This document shows, piece by piece, positions 1 to 11,479 of a DNA stretch of 64,000 nucleotides. Under the pieces are notes generated by a model, which was not told the DNA's origin, ran no database searches, and was given only the letters and a program-made list of their open reading frames with translations. The DNA lies in the NCBI GenBank assembly GCA_002803225.1, contig NXFV01000617.1, positions 1 through 64,000 of the forward strand. Reading direction: 5' to 3'. Made by a program: the position numbers and the translations under genes. Position 1 is the first letter of the stretch, and each line of letters opens with the position of its first letter. Origin of the DNA: Gamarada debralockiae (taxonomy: Eukaryota > Ascomycota > Leotiomycetes > Helotiales > Hyphodiscaceae).

Positions 1-3000
1 AGCTATCGAAAGAACAACTTCTTGCAGCACCTTGTTCGCGAGCATAAGCTACCAGAACCTAAGCAGAAGACAAAAGCGGCTATTAAAAATGCTCGTGGGA
101 CTGAGCCAGCCTGGATTATGCTTGAGCAATGCTACCACGAAACTCAGAACAAGCCACAGGACGAGCCTTGCAAGTTTTGCGGAAAGTCTTTCAATACTTG
201 GAAGAAGCTGACTGTGCATCTTACAAAACATATGGAGTATATAAGCCTGCCTATTTTGCGACTAGTCGAGTTGAGAAATGTCGACGCAAACACGATCATA
301 AGCCCGGTAGAGCAAATTCTTACTCCAGTTACACCTATCAGCAGGGCGAAAATGGAATCTTCTCACAGTCCATTCAATATGGATAGTATATCTCCCTATA
401 TTCCTATGGCCCAACAATTCTCCTCGCCCTTCGATCAATCTAGCTTCTATCCAACAACAGGACTCTATCAGCAGGCACCTATAAGTCGTGCACAGGGGAG
501 CGCTTCTTCTTATGACCATTTCCCTCAAAATGTTCCCAATTATAATTTTGACCGGGATCCTGCCCAGTATCAGTCTAAAGATTTCTCCAATTTCCATCAG
601 ACAATGCCAAGTACAGGCTTCGATGTACAAACCTTGAACACCGAGTCAAGCACTTGGAACCCAGGAAATCGACTGAATAGGCAAGACTGGGACGTTCAAT
701 CATTGGCCTCTTTGAACACTTATCACGACAGTGCACTTGGCTCAAGCCTACCGTCGACCGTGTCCGGATCCGTAACGCAAAGACTGCCACAGACTGCCCA
801 AGAAGAAATACTCCTTATCCTTCTCTCCGACCAGCAGTTGCGATCTCTCCTAGAGGAGGCTGCCAGGAGGATTGACAAACCTCGTTTCATACGAAATATA
901 AGACGACTTCTTCTATTATTTCATAGGGAACTTCAGGATACTGCTGGAGACCCTCGAGAAATGGATGCTGCGAATATCCTTGGAGAACATACCCAGTGGT
1001 TTGCGAGCAGGTTGTTCGACATGTCAGACCCCGAAAACAAGTCGAAAGCGCAAAATATGGCTGCACATTTACATCATCATCATCAGATTGACAAACGACC
1101 TATGCTTGAGCATTACCTGGCATCCACGGTGCCCAGAGCAAGCCAAACACAAAGCTTCAGAGATGTACAAGCCCTACGAGCACCTGAATCCTCAAAAATT
1201 CCCGTTGCCCAAACAGATCTTGGAGAAACCAAAGATGACCGTTCTTCTAGCGAAAGCGAAGCTAATGAGCCTGAGATTGAGAACTATACTGACTACTCTA
1301 ACTTTCCCAATATCGGCCACATCAAGAATTTCATTATTAGGGGGACTGCTTTTGAGAACCTCAGACGCAATACATTTCAATTTTTGAACCCAGACGAGAT
1401 GATGCAGCCACAAATACAGGCACAGAGCTCCTCCGAGGGACCCCCCCAACTTACGGCCGCGGTCCCCATCTCGGATTCTCAGGACCTTTCAGAAGCGAGT
1501 CACAAAGTATCAGATGAGATTCGCGCAGAAGAATCTTTCCAAGAATCTGGATCCACTGAAACCACTGAAATTACTATCCCCGAAGTCGACTTCAACGATT
1601 CCGATGATGACTTGTCTAGCGTCTCTTCTGACGACCCGGCTATGAAAGGAGCCTCCGATGATCGAATTCTGGATCCGAGAGGATATTTTAGCAAGCTTGA
1701 AGCCCTAGAAAGAGATATCTTTAGTGATTCCGCTTTCTTATTCCTCGGAAACAATGCTACAGCTGGCGATGTTCATGATAAGAGGTTTCTTTTGTCCTCT
1801 GAAATGGACTTCATGTTTCACACAAAAATTGAGACCGATAATGTGGTATCGATAGTCAAGTTTTCTAAGTCTGCAAGACTTCTGCATCTACTGGAATGCT
1901 ACAATATCATTCGGCGTACTGGCAAAAGCTTGGATAGGCTTCGGACCGCCGGTTATTGTGCGGATTATATTACTTTTTTGGTAATGGACCAAGATCTCGC
2001 CAGGCGAAGCGTTGCGAAAGCGGTCCAAATATCGATTCAAACGGTTCTTGACCTCGGCGGAACTTTTGAGTTAGCATTGAAAGATGTGCTTTCTGAACTA
2101 TCAACCTTGCAGCTCGGACATGTCAACCAGAACTCCGTCGATTCGATTGTTGACAGACAGGATGACGCGAAGAGCATGACCGCAAAGTGTGCGGCCATGT
2201 TCATTAGCATGGGCCTGTCACCTTATATTTTGCTCAACAACGTCTGTCCAATTATCTGGGATTGCGTTGTCCAATCACTACAGCTTGGTGTACTCTCGTA
2301 TTCAGGCGCTCATATTCAGCGGTTCGACCTGGCGCTGATGGACTCCGAGGCCACTTCGTTTCGACTCCCGATCAGAATTACCTACCATGATGAGACTCTC
2401 CGAGACTTGTCATCGAGGCCGTACCATCTACTGATTAAGCTTCAGCGTCGTCAATTGCAATGCCTTGACAAGTTTTTGGGAGGGGCCCAACCATGGGTCT
2501 TCCATCAAGTTTTCGACAGCGAAGAAAATGGGCGCCTTTATCTGTCGACCACCATCGACTCGTTGACGGATCTATGGGGCCCTTCTTGGAAAATCTCGAG
2601 CGACTCAGGACCTCAATGTATCCAGCAGTACGATATCGGCAATGGAGCTATTGTTCCCTGGTCAAACTGCATTGAAAATTATCCAGACCATCTAGCGATC
2701 AAGCCGTCCGAGGTCTGCTGCCATTGGATTTCATCCAAAGACTGGAACGAACAAATGGTCGAAGAACATCAGGCTTCTCTTCCCCGAAAACACTTTCTTG
2801 AATCCGATACTCTGTTGATAGGAGCAAGCAGCGAATTTGGACTTGTTGTAAACAAGGATTGCACTTCATCACTGGAGCGATTGTCACGCATCAAGACACA
2901 GCTAGATGACCAAGGAGCATTAAGAGTTCCCAAGACCTTCCGCGCCAAACGATATATCGATTCGCAAGCTGTGCAAGTGAGCGGGACTGCTCTAGGTATT

Positions 3001-4098
3001 ATATCTGGAACAGGAACTATCACTTACAAACGTCGCGTTGGTCACACAATGAAGGACGCCTTGGTCGAACGATGGCGGCACAATCTTAGAAGTCCAATTG
3101 ATCTGGAAGCCTTCAGTGGTGTTGAAGTGTCATTCTGTACACGAAATGCAAGGAGACGACGGCTGATGCACTTGCTCGCTTCACAAACTATGCGCAACTA
3201 TCTGCGTACTGTCTCCTTCAATTGGATATCTGAAGCCTGCGAGCATGCATATTTCGAGGAATTACGATGTCCGAAATCATTCAGAAGATTTTGGAAAGAC
3301 CATAAAGAGTGGCAAATGAACGTTGGGGATGCTATCTCCGCGTGCTTGGATGCTCTGGAAGAGACAGGAATTGACGAGGATAGTGGTGAATTAAGTGCTT
3401 TGTGGATCGAGTCATTTGACACAGATGGAGATTCTGACGGCGAGTCCGACGGAGAGGGTGACAATAAGTCGACACATGGAGCCGTATTCCCACCGGTCAC
3501 TACCCTTGCCTATGAACCATATTCAGGCTTTTGTGAAGAGCATATCGCCACATTGTTCAGATCAGAACATACATGGACTGGCTTCCTCCAAGACTCAGAG
3601 GAGTCATTAACAATGGCCATCGTGGGCATGACGTGCCTCGATTTCATTCACCCAGATGGATACGGGCGACGATGCACTGCTCAGCGGACGATATGCGACA
3701 TGTCAAAGTCCAAAGGGTTTGCAGTCCTTCAAACCTCATTGAAGCTGAACGAATCGATCCTCAAGAATGAGAAATTGAAGCAAGAAAAAGTAGACCGTGG
3801 ACACAAGACTACGTGGAATGCCAAGGATCTCAAGCGTGGAACCTCGTTTTCTCTCGGCAATCACGGTACCTTGAAAGTGATTACAAGCTCCACTCCAACA
3901 TGTCCAGTGATTGTAGAGTGGAGCGCTGTTAAGTCCGAGATGGTACAAGAGATAAAGAATGTTGCGATAAATGAGAAGATGTTAGGGAGAAATACCGAGC
4001 GGCATCATAGGGAGTATATTAGGGGTTCGTGGGAAGCTAAGCCTTTGCCTATTCTGGTTATGTCTAAATCGACGAAGGTCACTCTTTCTAGGAGTTGA
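1..4098 (+). CDS. Large C2H2 zinc-finger protein, 5' end outside window
   Basis: The frame is open from base 1 to a TGA at 4098, so the gene starts upstream; the first in-window Met (base 22) is unlikely to be the start. The first 16 codons end in H-L-V-R-E-H, which looks like the tail of a preceding C2H2 finger. A second finger follows, with C50, C53, H66 and H70 counted from that Met. Then comes a long low-complexity Ser/Gln/Pro region, an acidic Ser/Asp stretch (about residues 515-545) and a large C-terminal region I cannot assign. Over 1,350 codons have no stop or intron. Fungal proteins with N-terminal C2H2 fingers and a large unknown C-terminus are common; a nuclear DNA-binding role is inferred from the fingers only. 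Confidence 0.8.
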   Translation, partial: SYRKNNFLQHLVREHKLPEPKQKTKAAIKNARGTEPAWIMLEQCYHETQNKPQDEPCKFCGKSFNTWKKLTVHLTKHMEYISLPILRLVELRNVDANTIISPVEQILTPVTPISRAKMESSHSPFNMDSISPYIPMAQQFSSPFDQSSFYPTTGLYQQAPISRAQGSASSYDHFPQNVPNYNFDRDPAQYQSKDFSNFHQTMPSTGFDVQTLNTESSTWNPGNRLNRQDWDVQSLASLNTYHDSALGSSLPSTVSGSVTQRLPQTAQEEILLILLSDQQLRSLLEEAARRIDKPRFIRNIRRLLLLFHRELQDTAGDPREMDAANILGEHTQWFASRLFDMSDPENKSKAQNMAAHLHHHHQIDKRPMLEHYLASTVPRASQTQSFRDVQALRAPESSKIPVAQTDLGETKDDRSSSESEANEPEIENYTDYSNFPNIGHIKNFIIRGTAFENLRRNTFQFLNPDEMMQPQIQAQSSSEGPPQLTAAVPISDSQDLSEASHKVSDEIRAEESFQESGSTETTEITIPEVDFNDSDDDLSSVSSDDPAMKGASDDRILDPRGYFSKLEALERDIFSDSAFLFLGNNATAGDVHDKRFLLSSEMDFMFHTKIETDNVVSIVKFSKSARLLHLLECYNIIRRTGKSLDRLRTAGYCADYITFLVMDQDLARRSVAKAVQISIQTVLDLGGTFELALKDVLSELSTLQLGHVNQNSVDSIVDRQDDAKSMTAKCAAMFISMGLSPYILLNNVCPIIWDCVVQSLQLGVLSYSGAHIQRFDLALMDSEATSFRLPIRITYHDETLRDLSSRPYHLLIKLQRRQLQCLDKFLGGAQPWVFHQVFDSEENGRLYLSTTIDSLTDLWGPSWKISSDSGPQCIQQYDIGNGAIVPWSNCIENYPDHLAIKPSEVCCHWISSKDWNEQMVEEHQASLPRKHFLESDTLLIGASSEFGLVVNKDCTSSLERLSRIKTQLDDQGALRVPKTFRAKRYIDSQAVQVSGTALGIISGTGTITYKRRVGHTMKDALVERWRHNLRSPIDLEAFSGVEVSFCTRNARRRRLMHLLASQTMRNYLRTVSFNWISEACEHAYFEELRCPKSFRRFWKDHKEWQMNVGDAISACLDALEETGIDEDSGELSALWIESFDTDGDSDGESDGEGDNKSTHGAVFPPVTTLAYEPYSGFCEEHIATLFRSEHTWTGFLQDSEESLTMAIVGMTCLDFIHPDGYGRRCTAQRTICDMSKSKGFAVLQTSLKLNESILKNEKLKQEKVDRGHKTTWNAKDLKRGTSFSLGNHGTLKVITSSTPTCPVIVEWSAVKSEMVQEIKNVAINEKMLGRNTERHHREYIRGSWEAKPLPILVMSKSTKVTLSRS

Positions 4099-5779
4099 TG
4101 ATAAGAGCAGTTCTAATGAAGGAATATTCAGAAAATCTACTAACCTCTTCTGCCTTGCTATCCTACGCCCCGCCAGACTTAGTGGTTATTAATTGCCTCA
4201 ATATGAACTTGTCCGCAACTGAGAATTCGCCTCTCATCTTGGAATACTAGACAAGAACATCCCTCTCTCAACTATGGTATATCGTAGCCTACTCTCTACC
4301 TTAAAAACAGAAATTGCTGTATGCTCGGCCATGGCCAGTAGCTCCCGGTTAATAGTTTCCGTGTAAACTGTCTTCCCCTCTACAATGCTGAGCTAGATCC
4401 TAATCCGAATTGTTTGGGACAATCTGTGCTCTCTTTTGATGGACGACGAGAAATAGCACGACGAGAGACGCTCTGTTTTCGTGCTTCCTTAAGGCTGCAG
4501 CTATCGACATTGCACGTGGCAATTTTCGATTGGACAATTCCGACTAGTGTTGACAAATAACAAATTATTTGGATGGTTTACAGCGCACGAAGAGTGGATC
4601 ATAAACTAATGTACCCAGTTTAATGTGGCTAATTAACTACGACAGAATATTGGTGCCTAAAACTTTCTGTTTTCAGCTTTGTCGTTTGAAGTAGGACGCA
4701 AGGTATGTTGGATGGTGGGGTGTTGGCAGATAAAATAGGAGGAATTTTTTAATTTTTTTTATTTTCTATGTTTTTTATAGAGAAACGTAGGACATATTAG
4801 AGGCGTCAGCCGGCTCATAATCTCTAATGCAGGCTGTTTACAGACTGTTTCGGGCCTGGCTCCAGGGATTACTATTTCATGGTTATATAGGAGCTAACCA
4901 CTCGATCTAATCTCGCATTTCCTTAGTGATCCAGATTAGGGCGCGTCATGGGGCACCATGGGGCCCAACTACTCCTTAGAACTGTACTATAGGTCGACCC
5001 GACCCCCTAACTCAATGGCGTCTCCGTTTCAATATGGCTGTGTTACTCTGGATGCACAGACAGCGCATCCACCCACAGAAAGGTCTAAATTTAGGTAATC
5101 TTGAGAATACTTGATTTTATATGTGTTTTAAGCAAATTCAGGTACGAAAATTATACTTTTGACTTTACACATTTCTATTTTAATGACTTTAAAAGATAAT
5201 TATATAAGGATGCCATATAAATACTACTTATTTATTATATTTCAAAGTCTTGACTAAAAATAAATTGGCGTTGTTGTATAATATAAGTAGAAAGATGGAG
5301 GGGTCAAAAACCATTCTGTTTGATAATCTCACTTAATTTCCTACTAAGTAAGCCTATAAAGTCGCACCTTTTTTATGGCTAATTAATTGCATTCCAATCA
5401 AGTTAAATACTAAAGCACAAGTGATAAATTAACCTTGGTGTGGTTTTATAAGTCGCTAAAGTTCCGGTGACTTATTGTCCAGTACTGTAGATGTCTGATC
5501 CTGCTATTCACCACAGCCCTGTGAGACACGCTAGCAAAAGTAATATTTCGAACTAAAGCTACTGTATAATACAAAGAAAATACTCTGAAGAGAGGAAAAG
5601 GGAAAAATTTCCCAGCGACTATAAACAGTTGTAAGGATACTGAACAATAGACTAAGTTACTATAGCAACTGGTGAGGATAGAACATAGCTGTTTTAGGCA
5701 GCCGAGTCCAGTTTATAGGTATAATCCGTCACGCCCTGGAAGAGTATAAGGGCCTAAGTTGTAAGCCCTCCCAGCTACT
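4099..5779. other. Gene-free AT-rich stretch
   Basis: No open frame of useful length on either strand. The middle (about 4740-5450) is T/A-rich with T runs near 4745-4780 and many TA dinucleotides. It may be degraded repeat DNA, but no coding relic or terminal repeat is visible. Confidence 0.5.
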
Positions 5780-6976
5780 TTAAACCAAGAGTCCATAGAT
5801 AAACTCCTCGTAGAAAGCCCGGCCCTTGTAACTTTCCCCGCCCACAGTACCACCAACAACATCACCCACGGCGCGAGAGTAGACACCACCGGTCTCGGTG
5901 CGTATGATACGGCTCGTCGTGACATTGAAGAACAAGTTCGTACCATCAGGCAGCTCATACTTAATGCCCAACCCTTTGTTTCCCAGGAGTCCCAACGTAT
6001 TAGTAGGCGGATACGGGTATGTTGTATTTGCAGAGCCCCATTGACGCACCGTGACGGTCGCTCCGCCGCAACCCACGAACGGCGCCTCCCCATCCTCGGC
6101 GACGTAAGCGTACGCGTGCTCTATATCGTTGTAGTCCAGCAGGTCGTACCATACAATGGCATACGGCCCGACACGAGCATGTCCCCAGTCCCAGTACTTA
6201 GGGCTCGTGATCACGGACTTCTGCCCCCAGTTTTTATCGTGGTATCCCACGCCATCATTAATCTGTAGCGGCACCCCATCTATGCTCAGGTCCACGACCG
6301 TCGAGGCATCCGGGACCGCGTTCGCCCAGAAGAGGTACGGTAACAAGTTCTCAGTAGCGCCTACTACGTCCGAAGTATTGCAGGGGAAATGAGCAGGCGC
6401 GTTCTAGGAAAGAATGATCAGTAAAAGGGCCACGTAAGGGAAAATGACAAAGTTAACTTACCGACTTGAAAGTAATAGTCCCCTCAACACGACCAGATGA
6501 GCCATCGTAAGTGATTGTGTACGTGACATTTGGCTCATCTAAGTTCGTCCCGGTGAAGCTGGCACCGGACCCTTGCCAGTCTCCCACGATGCCGCAGTCG
6601 TCGTACGTCACAGTGGCACCCTCCATAGCAAATATCTGAACCGAGAACTCGGTACCGTTTTCGAATTTACCGGTCAGCTGCACCGCCAAGGGCTGGGGAT
6701 TGCCGAGATCGTAGTAAAAATCGCCTGTGTTAAAGAAGACGATATTAACAGCAGCATCAGTCGACTCGGAAGCTACGCGAAGTACCAGAGGTCGAAGGAG
6801 CCGCCGACCATAGCCGACGCATTCATCTTCGGCCCGTCGAGATTAGCAGGGTCGGATAGCGTTTCAACGGCTGAGGTGGTATTGCTGTACACCGGCGGCC
6901 AGTAGACTGAATCGCTGAGACCGGCCCGGGCCAAAAGCCAGCCGACGGCTGCTGTTCGGAGCAGGCTGATCGTCAT
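5780..6976 (-). pseudogene. Lipocalin-like Diels-Alderase / CrtC-AttH family gene with one frameshift
   Basis: The 3' exon contains GYHDKNWG, a signature I associate with the fungal lipocalin-fold Diels-Alderases (CghA, Fsa2 type) and the related CrtC/AttH domain. Those enzymes catalyse intramolecular [4+2] cyclisation of polyketide-peptide intermediates. The N-terminus looks like a signal peptide (TISLLRTAAVGWLLARAGLS). One intron is clear on the minus strand: 6461-6404, GTAAGT to CTAG, phase 0. Exon 6976-6462 holds a one-base frame break near 6776: the frame runs through DLWYFA into TAG, and resumes one base off as ASESTDAAVN. One extra G restores 379 codons, near family size. No PKS-NRPS gene is nearby, so the substrate is unknown. 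Pseudogene versus sequence error is unresolved. Confidence 0.75.
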
Positions 6977-8195
6977 AATCCGAGGTTAACAAACGAGTGG
7001 ATGGATTTTCAGAAACGAGTGTGAATGTACTTATACTGAAGAATGAAATGACCGGAATCGTGGTAGACTTTATGTACTTGTACTTATATGCTTGTTGAAC
7101 AAGTAATGTACCCTCAGAAAAGGGGAATACGATTTACGAGTAAAGTTATCCGCGTATACCACAGCCTCCACGCTATAAATTAAAGGCTCCAGCTCATAGC
7201 TGAGGCAAATTTCAGAAGGCTCGTTATGCGAATGCGACACTCTGTTTTCAATACACTAATGGAGCTCTCCGTGGATCGTTGTGTTTGGATTGCATATATT
7301 TGAAATTTCATGAATACGGTTACAACTATACGCGTATTCGGGAAGCCCCACAACTATGCAAATGCAACTCGGCTGGTACCTACCTATCCAGGGCTAGAAA
7401 TGGGCTATACGCTGATACCCGTATAGATCGGCACACTATCTAATTGACTCAAGTCAATGTGAAAAATATAGGACAGCTTTCAATTGAAAAATAAATAAAG
7501 GTTCTTGCGGTTTCAGTACATGTATCTTCATGAAATTCTGCCTCCGCTAGTGCCGCCACAAAGATCTCCTCGGTAGTAGGCATACTGTTCCTTATAATCT
7601 AGAATATAGTTATGCGGATAAGCAATATTTAGCGAGTATGAGTCCACTGTAATATTCTGCATGGCGAAATAATTCTTGCAATATGATCACGTGACATATG
7701 AGAAGTAAGGAGAATGTGCTTGGATTATTAAGGCTGTGGAGATACTGGAGATTCTAATGAACAAACAAAGTACAGAAGTCTGTACTTATAGAGAGAAATC
7801 TCCCTATGACTCATAGAACACGTCACACTGATCAAGTGAACTCTGAGTCATGTGATTACATGTGGCTCAGCAGGCATCACAGATAACCAGAAACAATACC
7901 TGCATAAAACCAGAGTCACTGATTACTCATTCCAAAAATAAGGCTCCCTCATAATACCAATCCGCCTATTGATATATGCGCTATTCGCTGGATTCCTGTA
8001 CTGCATCGTGAAGCAATCGCTATAGTTGATATATATCTATTCTCTTGTCAATCCTGTGACAGCTTTGCGCAATGGAGTCTCACGCATTGAAATCTCTACG
8101 CAGAAGGTGCTGTATTGTACAAAGACACTAAGGTAAAGAGAGAAGAGAAAGGTTCTATGAGTACATGAACCTAATATATCTGAAGGGCGCGCTAG
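6977..8195. other. Intergenic stretch
   Basis: No supportable gene, RNA or repeat. It presumably carries the promoter of the minus-strand lipocalin-like gene. Short palindromic TATACG/CGTATA words occur around 7328-7430, but I assign no function. Confidence 0.45.
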
Positions 8196-8666
8196 ATGCC
8201 ACGAGAATACGCAGATTCCTGCTCCGAACTATACTTGCTCGAGGAACAGATCTACATAACTGGCTCCACCAAATCTTTCGTATCTCGTCTATTTGACTCT
8301 CTTTTAGAGCTCAGGTCCTTATCCGTAGAAGATGAGCGTAAGCGTTACTTTTTGTGCAGAGACTGGGTAGAAAAAATAGAGGACGACCTTTCTTCGCTCC
8401 TAGAAAAGGAAGTCAAGAAATACGAAGAGTATTTCTCCATCAAAGACAATTTCCAGGAGATGATAACCATAGTTATACTGATACGCCACTCCTCGCACCC
8501 CTCTCCCACCGCGACACTCCTCTGCAAGACGCGCGCACTATTCGAGAAATTACAACAAGACGAAATCCACAACAAACTCCGGCCCTCGACTTTCAAAACC
8601 CTAAGACTGGAGTTAGACATTTACCACACGTACATCAAGAGTCGAAACGGGTCGCTCCACTACTAG
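8196..8666 (+). CDS. Hypothetical 156-aa protein
   Basis: An open frame of 156 codons, rich in Glu, Lys and Leu and predicted mostly helical, including an acidic/basic segment (about residues 50-85) that could form a coiled coil. I recognise no domain. There is no supporting intron. The frame may be a real small gene or a chance ORF; its length and composition slightly favour a gene. Confidence 0.4.
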   Translation: MPREYADSCSELYLLEEQIYITGSTKSFVSRLFDSLLELRSLSVEDERKRYFLCRDWVEKIEDDLSSLLEKEVKKYEEYFSIKDNFQEMITIVILIRHSSHPSPTATLLCKTRALFEKLQQDEIHNKLRPSTFKTLRLELDIYHTYIKSRNGSLHY

Positions 8667-9292
8667 TACATCCGAGGTCCACATCCGAAATCACTTCCCC
8701 TACGCGATACACTCGCTCAGATCTGCAACTTATCTTGGCAACAAGTCATCAGTTTCATTAGAGAGTATCAAAACTCCCCTTTTAATTCGAAACCATCGAT
8801 GAGAATATCTGCGACGGGTATTGGTCCCGCGCTGCTAAACACGTTGTGAGGGATCGGTGGACTGTTAATCAAGATCTGCTGAAGATTTCTAGAATGAGGA
8901 TACGGATGTAAAAGAGGAGGCTTTCAAGGTGGTAATGAGGGCGTAGGATCTTTATTCTGAGGGGTTGAGGGAGGGGGAGAGAGAGGACCTAAGGATATTT
9001 CGTAGCTTTACTCGTATACGAAAAGGATGTGAATTTCGGTGAAAAGGTTGGCGTGGGAATAGGGTGAGGTAGAAGAGAACTGGAGAAGAGGTAGTAAGGG
9101 AGAGGAAGAGTAAGAATGAGATTTTTGACCGAATCGACAGTCGGGGGTGTAATACACGTATTAACAAGCTGCGAAAAAAGCTTCTCCGAAGATACCTTTA
9201 AAATTGAATCGATATGGGGACTTACATAGGTATGAAATCCAAGAAGAACCGCCTTTTTCAACCAAATGCTAAGTTAAATATGACTTGTCGAA
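8667..9292. other. Intergenic stretch
   Basis: No supportable gene. The segment 8905-9120 is purine-rich on the plus strand (AGG/GAGG runs), which produces long shadow frames on the minus strand. Confidence 0.45.
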
Positions 9293-11479
9293 CTACCCTA
9301 GCCGAATCTCATCCCAAGACTTCATCAATTTCAAAGGCTCAATCAAGTTCGGATTTCTTATCGACCAGTAGGGTTCATTTGCAAATTCCGAAACTCCATT
9401 TCTGTCATACCGCGTGTAGGATCCTTCATTAACCCAATCCAATGCAATCCGCTCCATCGTATGGGCTACTTTGCCCACAACCAATATAGCAGGACCAGGC
9501 GATGGCCAATCGTCGTCAATACCAGTGTGTGCTAAGATGATACCAGTGCATAACTGGCCGGGTGAATATTCAACATTCGAAAAAGAATCGAACCTCCATT
9601 CTATATAACCTCCATCTTCTAAGCAGATTCTCGCTTCATAATTGTCCCTATCGTTCTCATGCTTTCGTGCAAGTATGTGAATAGGTGTGGTAAATGCAGA
9701 AATACGGATGAAGTTATATGGTCGTGATTGTAGATCGGTTTTCGTATGTAATTCCTTGATTGCTTTCCATGTCGATATTTGCCCATCGATAACTTCAATG
9801 CTCACTTCGACATTAGGGTCGATCCGAATTGACGGCCAATATGGTTCATAAATTCCACCCCACTCGATGTTCCCATACCAACCAGTCCAAGACCAGCTTG
9901 GGAATCCAAGGCGTCTTGTCGATCGTTTAAGTGAGTTCCAGAAAAGCCCAGAAATGAACCCCATGGCTGGCGTCCATTCATCAGTCATCGGTTGAGCCTT
10001 TCTGGGACTTCGAGGCATGATCGGTATGCCTGAGCAGTGATAGATACCAAGACGGCTCCTTCCAAACGCGTTCAATATGCCCAGAATGCCTCTCAGTATA
10101 TCTGACGGAATCTTGATATTCAGCCCTGAGTACTCTTCGATTCGCCTAACAACTGCCAAATTACTATTCCCAACCCCTCTTGGGAATATTCCAACGCGTC
10201 CATCCTGGCAAAAGATACTCTTGAAGCCTTGCATATCTTTTCTGTGTAGGTCCAGTAACGGGAAGTTGAGCGACTCGCAGCAATACATCCCATAGCACTC
10301 ATAATATACTTGTTTGTCGCTAAATACTAATCGCCTCCTGGACAGCAAACCTTCCTGATAAGTCCAGGCTCTAGTTTCCCATTTGGATCCTGAAATTGAC
10401 GATAGTGGGTCCGCATCCGTAGTGATCAAGAAGTGTTTCCCGATTCTCGTGCATGTAGTACATGTTTGCGCCTCTCTCCTTCGATGGCCCACACCGGGGA
10501 GACCGTAAGTTGGATCTTCACCGGCAGCAGCAATAATAGTGATTTCAGCATTGCAGTATATCAAGTCCATCCTTTGGACTTGTTCAATGACTTCTTCCTG
10601 CCGTTGTTGGTCTATGCAGTACCGGTCGATCCAAAGATATCGAAATCCAAGCTTGCACGTAACAGTTATCGCGTCCTCGATCGTGAGTGGTAAATTCTGG
10701 GGTAGGATTTCCGAAGTCTGACTAGTTTTCGAGTCCAGTCCCCACACATAGCTCAAAGCTACGTAGCGGTGATTCGACGCTGGGATGACTGTGCGAGTCT
10801 CGCAATCAATCAATTTGAGAAACGGCACTGAGAAAGAGGTCTCGACGGAGCATACTTTGGTGTGCAAGGTTTGACAGAGACTAATCCAGCCTTTAAGGAT
10901 TGCAAAGTCGTCTATTTGCTCCTTAATTATCCGTACAGGACCTTCAGTGCCCCGAGGCTGCGAAACAATATATCTATTAGTGTGCTCTACTTGTAACAGG
11001 TTCGTACTGATTGAACTCCAGCTCTTATCTGACATCCTATTGGATGAGAAGGATCTGAGCGTCATCTTTGCACTGGATTCCCGCCAGGCTGGGGTGAGAG
11101 TTGAATATAGCAAGCCGCAAAAGGAACATGATTCGATCTCCCAATTCGCGACTGAGCTCAGTTTCTTCACTAGCTGACCAGCAGAAGTTTTATGCGGCCT
11201 CGATAATAAGGTATCGAAATCGATATGTGAACAGTGATAACAGAGCCTGTTTTGCTCTCGGATACTTCGTTCTCTTCGTGTTTCTGGAGATTGACGGAAA
11301 CTGGGAAGCTTTGTGGGGTAGATGTTGTCCCGTTCACCCATCGTACTGTTTTCAAGGCTCCTCTTCCCTCCTTCAGCCTCTCTGCAAAGTTTCGCAGGAG
11401 GTGCGTTTTGTGCATCAGTAACGGTACTGTCTTCGAGCTCCCTCTTCCTCCCCGAAATTGGGTTAGGCTTGCCCGTCAT
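9293..11479 (-). CDS. HET-domain (heterokaryon incompatibility) protein, 728 aa
   Basis: A single intact exon. Residues 80-121 hold two CxxC pairs (C80/C83 and C118/C121), an arrangement common ahead of HET domains and possibly metal-binding. The HET domain spans about residues 238-420, with its usual blocks: RYVALSYVWG, then FRYLWIDRYCIDQ, then AEITIIAAAGEDPTYGLPG, then RAWTYQEGLLSRRRLVF. HET proteins trigger cell death when genetically different hyphae fuse; the partner here is unknown. The C-terminal 300 residues have no domain I recognise. A truncated paralogue with the same four blocks lies at about 37,296-37,880. It is divergent from the methyltransferase gene downstream. Confidence 0.9.
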   Translation of the reverse strand: MTGKPNPISGRKRELEDSTVTDAQNAPPAKLCREAEGGKRSLENSTMGERDNIYPTKLPSFRQSPETRRERSIREQNRLCYHCSHIDFDTLLSRPHKTSAGQLVKKLSSVANWEIESCSFCGLLYSTLTPAWRESSAKMTLRSFSSNRMSDKSWSSISTNLLQVEHTNRYIVSQPRGTEGPVRIIKEQIDDFAILKGWISLCQTLHTKVCSVETSFSVPFLKLIDCETRTVIPASNHRYVALSYVWGLDSKTSQTSEILPQNLPLTIEDAITVTCKLGFRYLWIDRYCIDQQRQEEVIEQVQRMDLIYCNAEITIIAAAGEDPTYGLPGVGHRRREAQTCTTCTRIGKHFLITTDADPLSSISGSKWETRAWTYQEGLLSRRRLVFSDKQVYYECYGMYCCESLNFPLLDLHRKDMQGFKSIFCQDGRVGIFPRGVGNSNLAVVRRIEEYSGLNIKIPSDILRGILGILNAFGRSRLGIYHCSGIPIMPRSPRKAQPMTDEWTPAMGFISGLFWNSLKRSTRRLGFPSWSWTGWYGNIEWGGIYEPYWPSIRIDPNVEVSIEVIDGQISTWKAIKELHTKTDLQSRPYNFIRISAFTTPIHILARKHENDRDNYEARICLEDGGYIEWRFDSFSNVEYSPGQLCTGIILAHTGIDDDWPSPGPAILVVGKVAHTMERIALDWVNEGSYTRYDRNGVSEFANEPYWSIRNPNLIEPLKLMKSWDEIRLG

